The notes under the pieces were generated by a model. That model was not told the DNA's origin, did no database searches, and worked only from the letters and a program-made list of their open reading frames with translations. From Halopelagius fulvigenes (GTDB taxonomy: Archaea; Halobacteriota; Halobacteria; Halobacteriales; Haloferacaceae), in NCBI RefSeq assembly GCF_042662625.1, contig NZ_JBHSXH010000009.1:372001-436000 (forward strand): a DNA stretch of 64,000 bases, in the 5' to 3' direction. How positions within the stretch are numbered: position 1 is the first letter of the stretch; each line of letters begins with the position of its first letter. This document shows positions 26,225-34,873 of this stretch, piece after piece. The position numbers and the translations under genes were made by a program.

Positions 26225-26623
26225 TCAGGGGACGGGCATCACGCGTTCGACGTGGGCCAGTTCTTCGAGTTCCTCGACGACGGCGTCGTGGTCGGCGGTG
26301 GCCTCGTAGTAGAATACGATGTCGAACGTCCCGTTCCGGAGTAACTGCTGGCACTCCCAGACGAACTCCTCGTCGTCCAGCGCCAGGCCTTGGAACTGGT
26401 TGGAGGCGAAGTCCGTGTCGTCGTTGCCGGCGTAGATGTACGTCTCTCCCTTCCCGGCGTGCGCCGCGATGACTTCGTTCGCGTCGACGGTCAGTTCCTG
26501 CATCTCCAAGTCCTCCTGCCCGCCGAGGTCGGTGTGGACGATGGCGCCCACGAGTTCGATATCGCCCGGTTCGAGGAGCGCCATCGTGCGCTTGTAGAGG
26601 TCGTCGTCTACGACGTCGGTCAT
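26225..26623 (-). CDS. Haloarchaeal conserved protein (DUF5778-like)
   Basis: 132-residue soluble acidic protein, apparently of the haloarchaeal family DUF5778 (assignment from memory). It shows ASNQFQGLALDDEEFVWECQQLL and a C-terminal beta-alpha-beta shape. Function unknown. A TTTATC box about 25 nt upstream fits the ATG at 26623. It is divergent from uppS. Confidence 0.75.
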   Translation of the reverse strand: MTDVVDDDLYKRTMALLEPGDIELVGAIVHTDLGGQEDLEMQELTVDANEVIAAHAGKGETYIYAGNDDTDFASNQFQGLALDDEEFVWECQQLLRNGTFDIVFYYEATADHDAVVEELEELAHVERVMPVP

Positions 26624-26759
26624 GGGCGAAACTCGTCGTCCCGGGATAAACGGGTGGCGGTTTCCGCCAACCCCGACGGTCGCCCCGGGACGTGTCCCCG
26701 TGCAAACAGTTCACGGCAACGAAAAGACACATACCTCTTGCGGCGGATGTACGTCGTAT

Positions 26760-27689
26760 ATGTTGCAGTGGGCTCGTCGGCGGTTCGCCAGCGCGTACGA
26801 GCAGATGCTCCGGCGAGAGGTCGGGGACGGTCCCGACCACGTCGCCATCATCCAAGACGGGAACCGACGGTACGCGCGGAAGAGCGGAGACGACGTGTCC
26901 GACGGCCACAGGAAGGGCGCGAAGACGACCGAACAGGTCCTCAACTGGTGCGACGAGCTCGGCGTCGAGGAACTCACGCTGTACACCTTCTCGACGGAGA
27001 ACTTCGACCGCCCCGAGGACCAACTCGAAGCGCTCTTCGACCTCATCGAGTCGAAACTGTACGAGTTCGCGGACGCCGACCGGGTCCACGACGGCGAGGT
27101 CCGAATCTCCGCCATCGGTGAGGTGGACCTCCTCCCGGACAGAATGCAGGAGGCCGTCGAGTACGCCGAGAGTCGAACCAACCAGTACGACGGCTTCCGG
27201 TTGAACATCGCTCTCGCGTACGGCGGGCGCGCGGAACTCCTTGGGGCGGCCCGCGACGTTGCCCGCGCCGTCGAACGCGGCGACCTCTCGTCCGACGACA
27301 TCGGCATCGAGGAGATAGACGAACGGTTGTACCGCCAACCCGCCCGCGACGTGGACCTCATCATCCGCACCGGGGGCGACGAGCGCACCTCGAACTTCCT
27401 CCCGTGGCATGCCAACGGCAACGAGGCGGCCGTCTACTTCTGTGCGCCCTACTGGCCGGAGTTCTCGAAGGCCGACTTCCTCCGCGGCCTCCGGACGTAC
27501 GAGTCCCGCGAGATGTCGTGGCAGCGCACCCGGTCGGAACGCGCGGTGGCCCTCGTCCGCGCCGTTGCCGAGACGGAACTCGCCGAGGCGCGCACCGTCG
27601 CGGGCCGCCTCCGGGAGCAGTTGTCCTCCGCGGGGGCGCAACAGGTCACCGCGGAGTTGGAGCGTCAGGGCGAGGAAGTCGCGGACTGA
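26760..27689 (+). CDS. uppS: cis-prenyltransferase (UppS-like), catalytic copy
   Basis: Polyprenyl (undecaprenyl/dolichol-like) diphosphate synthase, making the lipid carriers for cell-surface glycans. 309 residues from the ATG at 26760; a longer frame starting at 26622 lacks support, while a TATA-like ACATAC lies about 28 nt before the chosen start. The catalytic loop IIQDGNRRYAR holds Asp33, then YTFSTENF (76-83), IALAYGGRAEL and IIRTGGDERTSNF (Arg203, Arg209, Ser211). The usual FLLWQ-x-xY-SE motif is altered to FLPWHANGNE. It faces a second, complementary homologue at 27835. Confidence 0.9.
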   Translation: MLQWARRRFASAYEQMLRREVGDGPDHVAIIQDGNRRYARKSGDDVSDGHRKGAKTTEQVLNWCDELGVEELTLYTFSTENFDRPEDQLEALFDLIESKLYEFADADRVHDGEVRISAIGEVDLLPDRMQEAVEYAESRTNQYDGFRLNIALAYGGRAELLGAARDVARAVERGDLSSDDIGIEEIDERLYRQPARDVDLIIRTGGDERTSNFLPWHANGNEAAVYFCAPYWPEFSKADFLRGLRTYESREMSWQRTRSERAVALVRAVAETELAEARTVAGRLREQLSSAGAQQVTAELERQGEEVAD

Positions 27690-27746
27690 CGGCGTAACCC
27701 GTCGGGAGGCGAGCGAAGCGAACGGACCGACGGAGTTCGACCTAAC

Positions 27747-27790
27747 GGCCGAATTTCTGTTGCTCGCATCCCTCGCAACAGCGTTCGGCC
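27747..27790. terminator. Nested inverted repeats between convergent uppS genes
   Basis: GGCCGAA (27747-27753) and TTCGGCC (27784-27790) flank an inner pair CTGTTGC (27757-27763) and GCAACAG (27775-27781), giving a long two-part stem. It may mark the 3' ends of both converging transcripts, or be a small mobile palindrome. Confidence 0.5.
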
Positions 27791-27834
27791 TACCGGCCGA
27801 ACCGCCGCTGGACTTTGGTCCGGCGTGATTCGGT

Positions 27835-28443
27835 TTAGCGACCAAATCTCCGCTGTCGGTTCTGGTAATCCAGCACCGCCCGCAGGTAGTCCCGCTTCCT
27901 GAAGTCCCGCCAGTTCACGTCGGTGAAGTACAGCTCCGAGTAGACGGACTGCCATATCATGAAGTCCGAGAGCCGTTCCGCGCCGGTCTTCAGCACCAGG
28001 TCGGGTTCGTCGGGGAAGACGAGTCGCTCCTCGACGTGTTCCTCGTCCACGTCGTCGGGCGAGAGCCTCCCCGCTTCGACTTCCGCGGCGATGGAGCGGA
28101 CGGCCTCGGCGAACTCGTGTTTGCCGCCGAGGCCGATGCTCACCTGCACGGGCGTATCGACGCGTTCCGTGTCGCCCGGCCCACGGACGGCGAGCGTTCG
28201 CGGACTCTGCACCTCGGTGAGTTCCCGTTCGAGCGTCGGCACGACGGCTTCGTCGAGGACGCTCACCGAGACGGTGACCTGTTCTGCGCCGTACTCGAAC
28301 GCCCAGTCGAGGAACTCCTCTAACGTGTCGTACGCGCCCTGCTCCAACAGGTCGCGTTCGGTGATGACCACCGCGACGTGCTCCGGGGGGTCGGACTCGT
28401 GTCGTCTGTGGCGGAGGGCGAGGTACCGGTCGTACAGTCCCAC
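27835..28443 (-). CDS. Divergent cis-prenyltransferase homologue lacking the catalytic loop
   Basis: 202-residue UppS-family protein, GTG start with an ATTTACT box about 28 nt upstream. Alignment by eye with the 26760 gene shows the catalytic QDGNRR loop replaced by ITERDL, so the Mg/pyrophosphate Asp is gone. Its C-terminus, however, is textbook: LKTGAERLSDFMIWQSVYSE then LYFTDVNW. Eukaryotic and some archaeal cis-prenyltransferases are heteromers of a catalytic and a non-catalytic chain (DHDDS/NgBR type). A non-catalytic partner role for this protein is inferred. Confidence 0.82.
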   Translation of the reverse strand: MGLYDRYLALRHRRHESDPPEHVAVVITERDLLEQGAYDTLEEFLDWAFEYGAEQVTVSVSVLDEAVVPTLERELTEVQSPRTLAVRGPGDTERVDTPVQVSIGLGGKHEFAEAVRSIAAEVEAGRLSPDDVDEEHVEERLVFPDEPDLVLKTGAERLSDFMIWQSVYSELYFTDVNWRDFRKRDYLRAVLDYQNRQRRFGR

Positions 28444-28583
28444 GCCGCATGCTCCGTGGCGGCGCGAGTAAATCCCACCGATTCGGGCGAACCGTCGCCC
28501 CGGCCGCCCGGCCGCGCCGGAACCGTCAGACGGAGACGGGCAATGTCGGGAGCGTTAAGTGCGAGTCTGAGATATCGAACGGT

Positions 28584-29891
28584 GTGCATTCGACGCTTCG
28601 GCGAGCGGGTGGGTTCGCCGTGGTGGGGACGCTGGCTCTGGCGGCGCCGGCGCTGAACGGTGCGGCGTTCGCACCGTTCGCGGCCGTCGCACTGTTCGCC
28701 GCGTTCGTCATCACCGACGGTCCGCTGTTCGAGCTGTTCGCCCGACCCGGAGACCGACAGGACGGCCGGCTGAACGGCCTCGCGGGGTTCGCGCTCGCCG
28801 CGGCCGGACTGGCTATCTTCGCCACCGTGATGGACCTCCCGGTGGACCTGTTCGTCGCCGCCGTCGTCGTCCTCGCCTACGGCAACCTCGGCGCGGAGCT
28901 GGTCGCCGAGACGTCGGACGACCCGTTCCTCGGCACCGCCGGCTTCGTCTTCGGCGGCTTCCTCGCGGGCGTCCTCGCGCAGGCCGCCGTCGCGTCGTAC
29001 GTCGGCGCGGAGGTTCTCCTCCCGCGCTTCGCCTTCCTCGCGGCGGCCGCCGCCCTCGTCGCGGCGCTGGTCCGCGAAGTCCTCTTCGAGCAGGACGACC
29101 CGCTCGTGATGCTCTCTGCGGGACTCCTGCTGTGGCTGTTCGACTTCCTCGCCGACTCCGTCGCGCCGGTCGAAATCACCCTCGCCCTGGTCGTCACCGT
29201 CTTCTTCGGCTACGTCTCGTACGCGCTGGGGACGGCGTCCGTCCCGGGGATGCTGACGGGCGTCCTCCTCGGGCTTCTCACCATCGTCTTCGGCGGGTTC
29301 GGCTGGTTCGCCGTCCTCATCTCCTTCTTCGCCATCGGCGGCCTCTCGGCGAAGTTCAAGTACGACGCGAAGAAGGACCGCGGCGTCGCCGAGGACAACG
29401 ACGGGGCGCGCGGCACCGGCAACGTCCTCGGCAACGCCGCCGTCGCCCTCGTCGCCGTCGTCCTGTTCGCCGCGAGTCCGTGGCTTCCCGTCGGCGCGAG
29501 CGTCTTCCAGTACGCCTTCGCCGGGTCGCTGGCGGCGGCGATGAGCGACACGCTCTCCTCGGAAATCGGCGGGCTGTACGACAACCCCCGCCTCATCACG
29601 ACGTTCGAAACCGTCGCGCCCGGCACCGACGGCGGCGTGACGTGGCAGGGCGAACTCGCCGGCGTCGCCGGCGCGGGCATCGTCGCCGCCTTCGCCTACG
29701 TCGTCTTCTCGGACGTGGCGCTCGCGGGCGCGTCGGTCGTCCTCCTCGGCGGCGTCGTCGGCATGACCGTCGATAGCCTCCTCGGCGCGACGGTGGAGGG
29801 CGACCGCATCGGCAACGAGGCGGTGAACTTCGCGGCCACCGTCGTCGGCGCACTCGTCAGCACCGTCGTCGCCCTCGCCGCACTCGTCTGA
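28584..29891 (+). CDS. DUF92 family membrane protein (TMEM19/VTE6-like)
   Basis: 435-residue polytopic membrane protein of the DUF92/TIGR00297 family. The conserved cytosolic signature KFKYDAKKDRGVAEDN-G-RG is near the middle, and SLAAAMSDTLSSEIGGLY with PGTDGGVTWQGELAG near the end. The plant member VTE6 is a phytyl-phosphate kinase, so isoprenoid-phosphate phosphorylation is possible here, which fits the nearby cis-prenyltransferases. GTG at 28584 is chosen since a TTAAGT box is about 28 nt upstream. It couples to the GNAT gene by TGATG overlap. Confidence 0.9.
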   Translation: MHSTLRRAGGFAVVGTLALAAPALNGAAFAPFAAVALFAAFVITDGPLFELFARPGDRQDGRLNGLAGFALAAAGLAIFATVMDLPVDLFVAAVVVLAYGNLGAELVAETSDDPFLGTAGFVFGGFLAGVLAQAAVASYVGAEVLLPRFAFLAAAAALVAALVREVLFEQDDPLVMLSAGLLLWLFDFLADSVAPVEITLALVVTVFFGYVSYALGTASVPGMLTGVLLGLLTIVFGGFGWFAVLISFFAIGGLSAKFKYDAKKDRGVAEDNDGARGTGNVLGNAAVALVAVVLFAASPWLPVGASVFQYAFAGSLAAAMSDTLSSEIGGLYDNPRLITTFETVAPGTDGGVTWQGELAGVAGAGIVAAFAYVVFSDVALAGASVVLLGGVVGMTVDSLLGATVEGDRIGNEAVNFAATVVGALVSTVVALAALV

Positions 29892-30349
29892 TGCCCGTCC
29901 GACCGGCCCGCCCGTCCGACCGGTCCGCGCTCTCCTCCCTCCAGTCGCACCTCGCGGAACCGTCGCCGTCGCTCCTCGACGCCTCGGTGGCGTCGGGCGA
30001 CGAGGGCGGTGCGGTCCCGGCGGGCGGCGTCGGAACGCTCCTCGTCTCCGCCGACGGCGACGGAACGGCGGACCGGCCGGCGGGCTACCTTCTCGCGGTC
30101 GATTCCGACGGCGAGGGCCACGTCGCGGAGGTGGTCGTCGCCCCCGCCCGCCGCCGCGAGGGGCGCGCGTCTGACCTCCTGACGGCGTACCTCCGACAGC
30201 GACCGCCCGGTACGCGGGTCACCGTCACCGTCGCGCCCGACAACGGGGCGGCCCGGTCGCTCTACGAGGCGCACGGGTTCGAAGTCGCCGGGCGGCGTCG
30301 GGACTTCTTCGAGTCGGGCGACGCACTCGTCTACGAGCGAACCGTCTGA
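29891..30349 (+). CDS. GNAT-family N-acetyltransferase
   Basis: 152-residue acetyltransferase of RimI type. The acetyl-CoA loop is EVVVAPARRREGRASDLL (about 77-94), followed by NGAARSLYEAHGFEVAGRR. The start overlaps the DUF92 stop (TGATG), so the two are co-translated. Substrate unknown. Confidence 0.88.
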   Translation: MPVRPARPSDRSALSSLQSHLAEPSPSLLDASVASGDEGGAVPAGGVGTLLVSADGDGTADRPAGYLLAVDSDGEGHVAEVVVAPARRREGRASDLLTAYLRQRPPGTRVTVTVAPDNGAARSLYEAHGFEVAGRRRDFFESGDALVYERTV

Positions 30350-30386
30350 GAGAACTCATCGGGCGCGGCGAGGGCGGCGGACGCCC

Positions 30387-32003
30387 TCACTCGGCGGCGG
30401 CCAACAGGTCCGACGCGGCGAGGACCCGGACGCCGACCGGTCGCTTCACGAACTCGCCGGTGGACGCGGCGACGGCGTGACTGACGCCGCGTTGCGCGAC
30501 CACATCGAGGACGCGTTGCGAGAGTTCGTCGTCGAGGACGACCGCGTACGGCGCGGATTCGGCGCTCTCGACCGCGTCGAACGCGTCTCCGGCGGGCGCT
30601 TCCGCGACAGTCCGCAACTCGTCGTCGAGGAGGCGGACCGTCCCGGTCGAATCGCCGACGACCGCCCGGACGTGGTCGCGCAGGGACGGCGGGTGCGACT
30701 TCTTGGCGTCTTCGACCGCCGCGTCCCCCTCGTCGGCCGGCGAGTCGGGGGACGATTCGGACGCGCCGGCGGCCGCGTCGGCGGTCGTCGCCACGCCGTT
30801 CGTCGCGGTTCCGGCCCCCGCGTCGGCGGCCGCATCCGTCGTCACCGCTTCGACGGGCGCGGAGTCCGCAGTCCCGCCCCCGATATCGGCGGGCGGGGCG
30901 TCACGCGCGGTGGTCGCCACCACGGCGGCGGACTCGCCCGTCTCCGCGTCGGCGACGTTCACCGCCACGTCCGGCGTCTCGCCGCCGCCCTCCGGGGGCG
31001 TCCCGCCCTCCGAGGGGGGTTCGGCGGGCGCGTCGTCGGCGTCGTCGGATGTCGATTCCTCGTCTCGCTCGTCTCCGTCGGACCCCATCTCGGGGGTGGG
31101 AGTCGCCGACTCAGTCGTCGGCGACCCCTGCCGAGGGTCCGTCCCCCCACCTCCGGCGTCCGCCGCGGAGTCGGTCGCGGCGTCCCGGAAGTTCCCGTCG
31201 TCGGGGAGCATCTCGAACGCGATCTTGTTCCGGAGAACGGACATCAACTCGTGGCGGGGTAAGTCCTCGACGGACGTGCCCTCGGGGGCGAACGCGACGT
31301 AGTCCACGTCGCCCACCTGCGACAGTTCCCGCAGGATGAGCTCGCCGCCCCTGTCGCCGTCGAGGAAGGCGGTGACCGTCCGGTCCTGCGTCAGCTCCGC
31401 CACGTCGGCGGGGACGTTCGTCCCCTCGACGGCGACGGCGTTCTTGATGCCGTACTTTAGGAGGGTCAAGACGTCCGCGCGGCCCTCGACGACGATTATC
31501 GCGTCCGAATCGACGACGCGCGGTCCGGCGGGGAGGCCCTCGTACTCGGTGATGTCCTCGACGCGGACGCTCTCTCTGACCTCCTCCAGAATCTCCGTGG
31601 AGGTCATCACGGTGTCGTCGAACGACTCCGCGAGGAGCTCCTTGGCGCGTTCGACGACTTCCCGTCGCTTCGCCTCGCGGACGTCCTCGATGTCCGTGAT
31701 TCTGGCGTCGGCTTGGCAGGGGCCGACGCGCGTGATGGTTTCGAGCGATGCGGCGAGGATGGCCGTCTCGACCTTGTCGAGACTGGTCGCTATCGTGACT
31801 CGCCCGAACGACTGGCCGTTCTCGCTCTCTATCTGTACGTCTATCCGACCGACTTTCGACGACTGCTGCAGGTCGCGGAGGTCGAGTTCGTCTCCCAGCA
31901 GACCCTCGGTCTGCCCGAAGATGGCGCCGACGACGTCCGAACGTTCGACGACGCCGTCGGCGGTGATGGCGGCGTGAATGAGATATTTTGCTGTATCGTC
32001 CAT
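30387..32003 (-). CDS. dnaG: Archaeal DnaG (TOPRIM primase-like)
   Basis: Archaeal DnaG homologue, 538 residues. The TOPRIM domain is near 165-250: IIVVEGRADVLTLLKYG, the following TAFLDGDRGGELIL, with catalytic Glu and Asp residues. Archaeal DnaG associates with the RNA exosome and may also prime DNA. An acidic low-complexity linker (about 280-430) separates it from the C-terminal domain, which makes it longer than methanogen forms. A GGGGGG ribosome-binding-like site sits before the ATG and an AATATAAG box at about 32068 implies a leader of about 40 nt. Confidence 0.95.
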   Translation of the reverse strand: MDDTAKYLIHAAITADGVVERSDVVGAIFGQTEGLLGDELDLRDLQQSSKVGRIDVQIESENGQSFGRVTIATSLDKVETAILAASLETITRVGPCQADARITDIEDVREAKRREVVERAKELLAESFDDTVMTSTEILEEVRESVRVEDITEYEGLPAGPRVVDSDAIIVVEGRADVLTLLKYGIKNAVAVEGTNVPADVAELTQDRTVTAFLDGDRGGELILRELSQVGDVDYVAFAPEGTSVEDLPRHELMSVLRNKIAFEMLPDDGNFRDAATDSAADAGGGGTDPRQGSPTTESATPTPEMGSDGDERDEESTSDDADDAPAEPPSEGGTPPEGGGETPDVAVNVADAETGESAAVVATTARDAPPADIGGGTADSAPVEAVTTDAAADAGAGTATNGVATTADAAAGASESSPDSPADEGDAAVEDAKKSHPPSLRDHVRAVVGDSTGTVRLLDDELRTVAEAPAGDAFDAVESAESAPYAVVLDDELSQRVLDVVAQRGVSHAVAASTGEFVKRPVGVRVLAASDLLAAAE

Positions 32004-32182
32004 TGATGAACCCCCCTTTCGAGGTTTGATGATGTGAATGACGTCATGGGAAGCCCGATGACACCCTTATATTTCGTTCGCTGTCGGCAAATAACTATCG
32101 TACCGGCGACGCGATTCGAGAGTCGTTGATGCGTCGCCGGCGGTCGGTTCCGACGGCGGGCGCGAAGTCGTCGGTTCGGGCG

Positions 32183-32911
32183 TTACAGTCCTCGCTCCGC
32201 CAACCACGACGCCGCGCGTTCGAGCGATTCCAGGGGGTCGTCGGGGTCGTCGTGTTCGAAGACGACCCACTCGACGGACGCCTCCCGCGCGGCGTCGAGA
32301 ACGGCGTCGAGGGGGGCGTCGCCCTCTCCGAGGTCAACGGGCCGGCCGCCGCGCGGCGCGTCCGCGTCCGTGACCACGTCCTTCAGGTGGAGCACGTCGA
32401 TTCGGTCGGCGTGCCGTTCCACGAGCGAAGCGGGGTCCGCGCCGGCGGCGTGGGCCCACCCCGCGTCGAGTTCGAGTGCCACGTCGGCGTCGGCGACGAC
32501 GCGTTCGAGGGCGTACTCCCCCTCCACCTCGACGAACTCGTGTTCGTGGTTGTGGTAGCCGAGGCCGAGAACGTCCCCGGCGACGGCGTCGAGGCGGGCG
32601 GCGGTTTCGTCGGCGGCGTCGGCGTCCGCGAAGTGCTCGGGGTCGAGGTAGGGGACGACGAGCGAATCGGTCCCCAACGCGCCGTACGTCTCGACGGCGG
32701 CCGCGGGGTCCGATTCGAGGGCTTCGATGCCGACGTGGGCGGACGGGGCGGCGATACCGGTGTCCGAAAGCGCGTCGGCGACCGCGCTCTCGTCGTCGCC
32801 GAGGCCGGCGAACTCCACGCCGTCGAACCCCGCCTCGGCGACGCGGCGAACGGTTTCCGGGAGCGGGGCGTCCAGCGAACGAAGGGTGTACAGTTGGACG
32901 GCGGTCTGCAT
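32183..32911 (-). CDS. Sugar phosphate isomerase/epimerase-like TIM barrel
   Basis: 242-residue xylose-isomerase-like (AP_endonuc_2) TIM-barrel protein. Metal-binding positions appear as GFDGVEFAGL, LGYHNHEHEF, ALELDAGWAHAAGAD and VLHLKDV. Substrate unknown. ATG at 32911 is selected because TATAAA (32936-32941) lies 27 nt upstream; the longer frame to 33058 would pass through that box. It is transcribed away from the DUF3311/SSS operon. Confidence 0.85.
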   Translation of the reverse strand: MQTAVQLYTLRSLDAPLPETVRRVAEAGFDGVEFAGLGDDESAVADALSDTGIAAPSAHVGIEALESDPAAAVETYGALGTDSLVVPYLDPEHFADADAADETAARLDAVAGDVLGLGYHNHEHEFVEVEGEYALERVVADADVALELDAGWAHAAGADPASLVERHADRIDVLHLKDVVTDADAPRGGRPVDLGEGDAPLDAVLDAAREASVEWVVFEHDDPDDPLESLERAASWLAERGL

Positions 32912-33057
32912 GTCGGTCCAGTCGCCCGACTCGCGTTTATACCCCGTGGGAGTCGGTGTCCCCCCGACTCGCCCTTTCGAAGAATATTTCTCTTCGGTTA
33001 GCGCAATCGAATCTCGAACGATAACATTTAGGTCGAGAGGGTAACAAGTCGGTTCCA

Positions 33058-33282
33058 ATGACGGGGTTGAAGACGGATTACCTCTGGTACGGGGTGTTCG
33101 CCCTGTTGGTCGTGTTCGCCGTCCCGTGGTTCATGTGGCGCGACGCGACGACGTGGGCCGGACTTCCGCTGTGGTTGTGGTGGCACATCGGCTGGATGCT
33201 CGTCGCGTCGGCGGCGTTCTACGCGTTCTCGCTCGGCGCGTGGGACAGGCTGATGGCGACGGAGACGGGGGAGGTGCGCTGA
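33058..33282 (+). CDS. DUF3311 small membrane protein
   Basis: 74-residue, two-helix membrane protein of the DUF3311 family, which is regularly encoded directly before an SSS-family sodium symporter and probably assists it. The helix pair is linked by WRDATTWAGLPLWLWWHIGW. The symporter starts 1 nt after this stop. A TTTA-type TATA box about 30 nt upstream. Confidence 0.88.
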   Translation: MTGLKTDYLWYGVFALLVVFAVPWFMWRDATTWAGLPLWLWWHIGWMLVASAAFYAFSLGAWDRLMATETGEVR

Positions 33283-33283
33283 G

Positions 33284-34786
33284 ATGGCGGGGACGGACCT
33301 GCCGGTCCAACTCGGCGTCGTCGGCGCCTACCTCGTCGTCTCCGTCGCCGTGGGCGCACTCGCGTACCGCTTGACGAGTCGCGACGCGGAGGACTACTAC
33401 CTCGCCAGTCGGTCGCTCGGCACCGTCGTCCTCCTGTTCACGACGTTCGCGACGCTGCTGTCGGCGTTCACGTTCTTCGGCGGGCCGAACCTCGCGTACG
33501 CCGCCGGGCCGGAGTGGATTCTCGTGATGGGGCTGATGGACGGCGTTCTCTTCGCCATCCTCTGGTACCTCGTCGGCTACCGCCAGTGGCTCATCGGCCG
33601 CAACCGGGGGTACGTGACCCTCGGCGAGATGCTCGGGGACCGCTTCGGGTCGAAGCGCCTCCGCGCACTCGTCGCCGGCGTCAGCCTCTTTTGGCTGTTC
33701 CCGTACGTGATGCTCCAGCAGATGGGCGCGGGCGAGGCCATCGTCGGCCTGACGAACGGCGCAGTTCCCTACTGGGCGGGCGCGGCGCTCATCACCCTGT
33801 TCATGATCGTGTACGTCGTCCTCGCGGGCCTCCGAGGCGTCGCGTGGACGGACACCTTACAGGGCGTCTTCATGCTCTCTATCGTCTGGGCGGCCGTCGT
33901 CTGGGTCGTCTCTGCGGCGGGCGGCCTCGGGAGCATCTCGGCGTCGATGGCGTCCGCGAAGCCGGAGTTCCTCGCACTCGGCGGCGGCCTCTACTCGCCG
34001 CAGTGGATGATTTCCAGCGCCGTCACCATCGCCTTCGGCGTGACCATGTTCCCGCAGATAAACCAGCGGTTCTTCGTGGCGAAGGACGCCCGCGTGCTGA
34101 AGCGGTCGTTCGCGCTCTGGCCGATACTCGTCCTCCTCCTTTTCGTCCCGGCGTTCCTGCTCGGGTCGTGGGCGGCCGGGTTGGGCGTCTCCGTCCCCGA
34201 GGGCGCGAACGTCGTCCCCGTCCTCCTGAACGAGTACACGCCCGCGTGGTTCGCAGCCCTCGTCGTCGCCGGCGCGATGGCGGCGATGATGTCGTCGTCG
34301 GACTCGATGCTCCTCTCCGGGTCGTCGTACCTCACCCGCGACCTGTACCGCCCGTTCGTCGCCCCGGACGCGACGGACGACAGGGAGGCGTGGGTGGCCC
34401 GCGGCGGCGTCGTCGCGTTCGCCCTGCTGACGTTCGTCGCCAGCCTCTTTCGACCGGGGACGCTCGTCGAGGTGGGCGACACGGCGTTCGGCGGGTTCGC
34501 CCAACTCGCGTTCCCGGTGATAGTCGCGCTCTACTGGTCGAACACGACGCGAGCGGGGATGTTCGCCGGCGTCCTCGGCGGACAGGCGTTCTACCTCGCG
34601 CACGTCTTCCTCCCCGAGGTGACCGTCGCCGGGGCGACGGTGCTGGGCGCGACGTACTTCGCGTGGGACTACGCCCTCTGGGGGATGCTCCTCTCTTTAG
34701 TCCTCACCGTCTCCGTCTCCGCGCTGACGACGGCCGCCGTGGACGAGGACGCGGACCGCTTCTCCGTGGGTCTGCGGGCGGACTGA
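33284..34786 (+). CDS. Sodium:solute symporter (SSS family)
   Basis: 500-residue Na+-coupled transporter with about 13 membrane helices. SSS signatures: AYRLTSRDAEDYYLASRSLG, the LAGLRGVAWTDTLQG stretch and SSSDSMLLSGSSYLTRDLY with the sodium-site serines. It is closest in look to the pantothenate/monocarboxylate branch; substrate unknown. Translationally linked to the DUF3311 gene. Confidence 0.92.
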   Translation: MAGTDLPVQLGVVGAYLVVSVAVGALAYRLTSRDAEDYYLASRSLGTVVLLFTTFATLLSAFTFFGGPNLAYAAGPEWILVMGLMDGVLFAILWYLVGYRQWLIGRNRGYVTLGEMLGDRFGSKRLRALVAGVSLFWLFPYVMLQQMGAGEAIVGLTNGAVPYWAGAALITLFMIVYVVLAGLRGVAWTDTLQGVFMLSIVWAAVVWVVSAAGGLGSISASMASAKPEFLALGGGLYSPQWMISSAVTIAFGVTMFPQINQRFFVAKDARVLKRSFALWPILVLLLFVPAFLLGSWAAGLGVSVPEGANVVPVLLNEYTPAWFAALVVAGAMAAMMSSSDSMLLSGSSYLTRDLYRPFVAPDATDDREAWVARGGVVAFALLTFVASLFRPGTLVEVGDTAFGGFAQLAFPVIVALYWSNTTRAGMFAGVLGGQAFYLAHVFLPEVTVAGATVLGATYFAWDYALWGMLLSLVLTVSVSALTTAAVDEDADRFSVGLRAD

Positions 34787-34873
34787 GACCGACCGCGAGC
34801 GCTCTCTCCCCTCTCCCGTCGTGGGGTCCCGCCGTTCCCGAACGTTAAACTGCGCCTGCGCCGACCCACCGAC

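Noticed and set aside
30477..31302. Long plus-strand ORFs opposite dnaG
   Set aside because: They mirror the acidic low-complexity linker of DnaG; high GC makes such antisense frames common.
32067..32337. Minus-strand ORFs of 67 and 80 residues after the TIM-barrel gene
   Set aside because: They overlap the isomerase gene in other frames and have no start signal.
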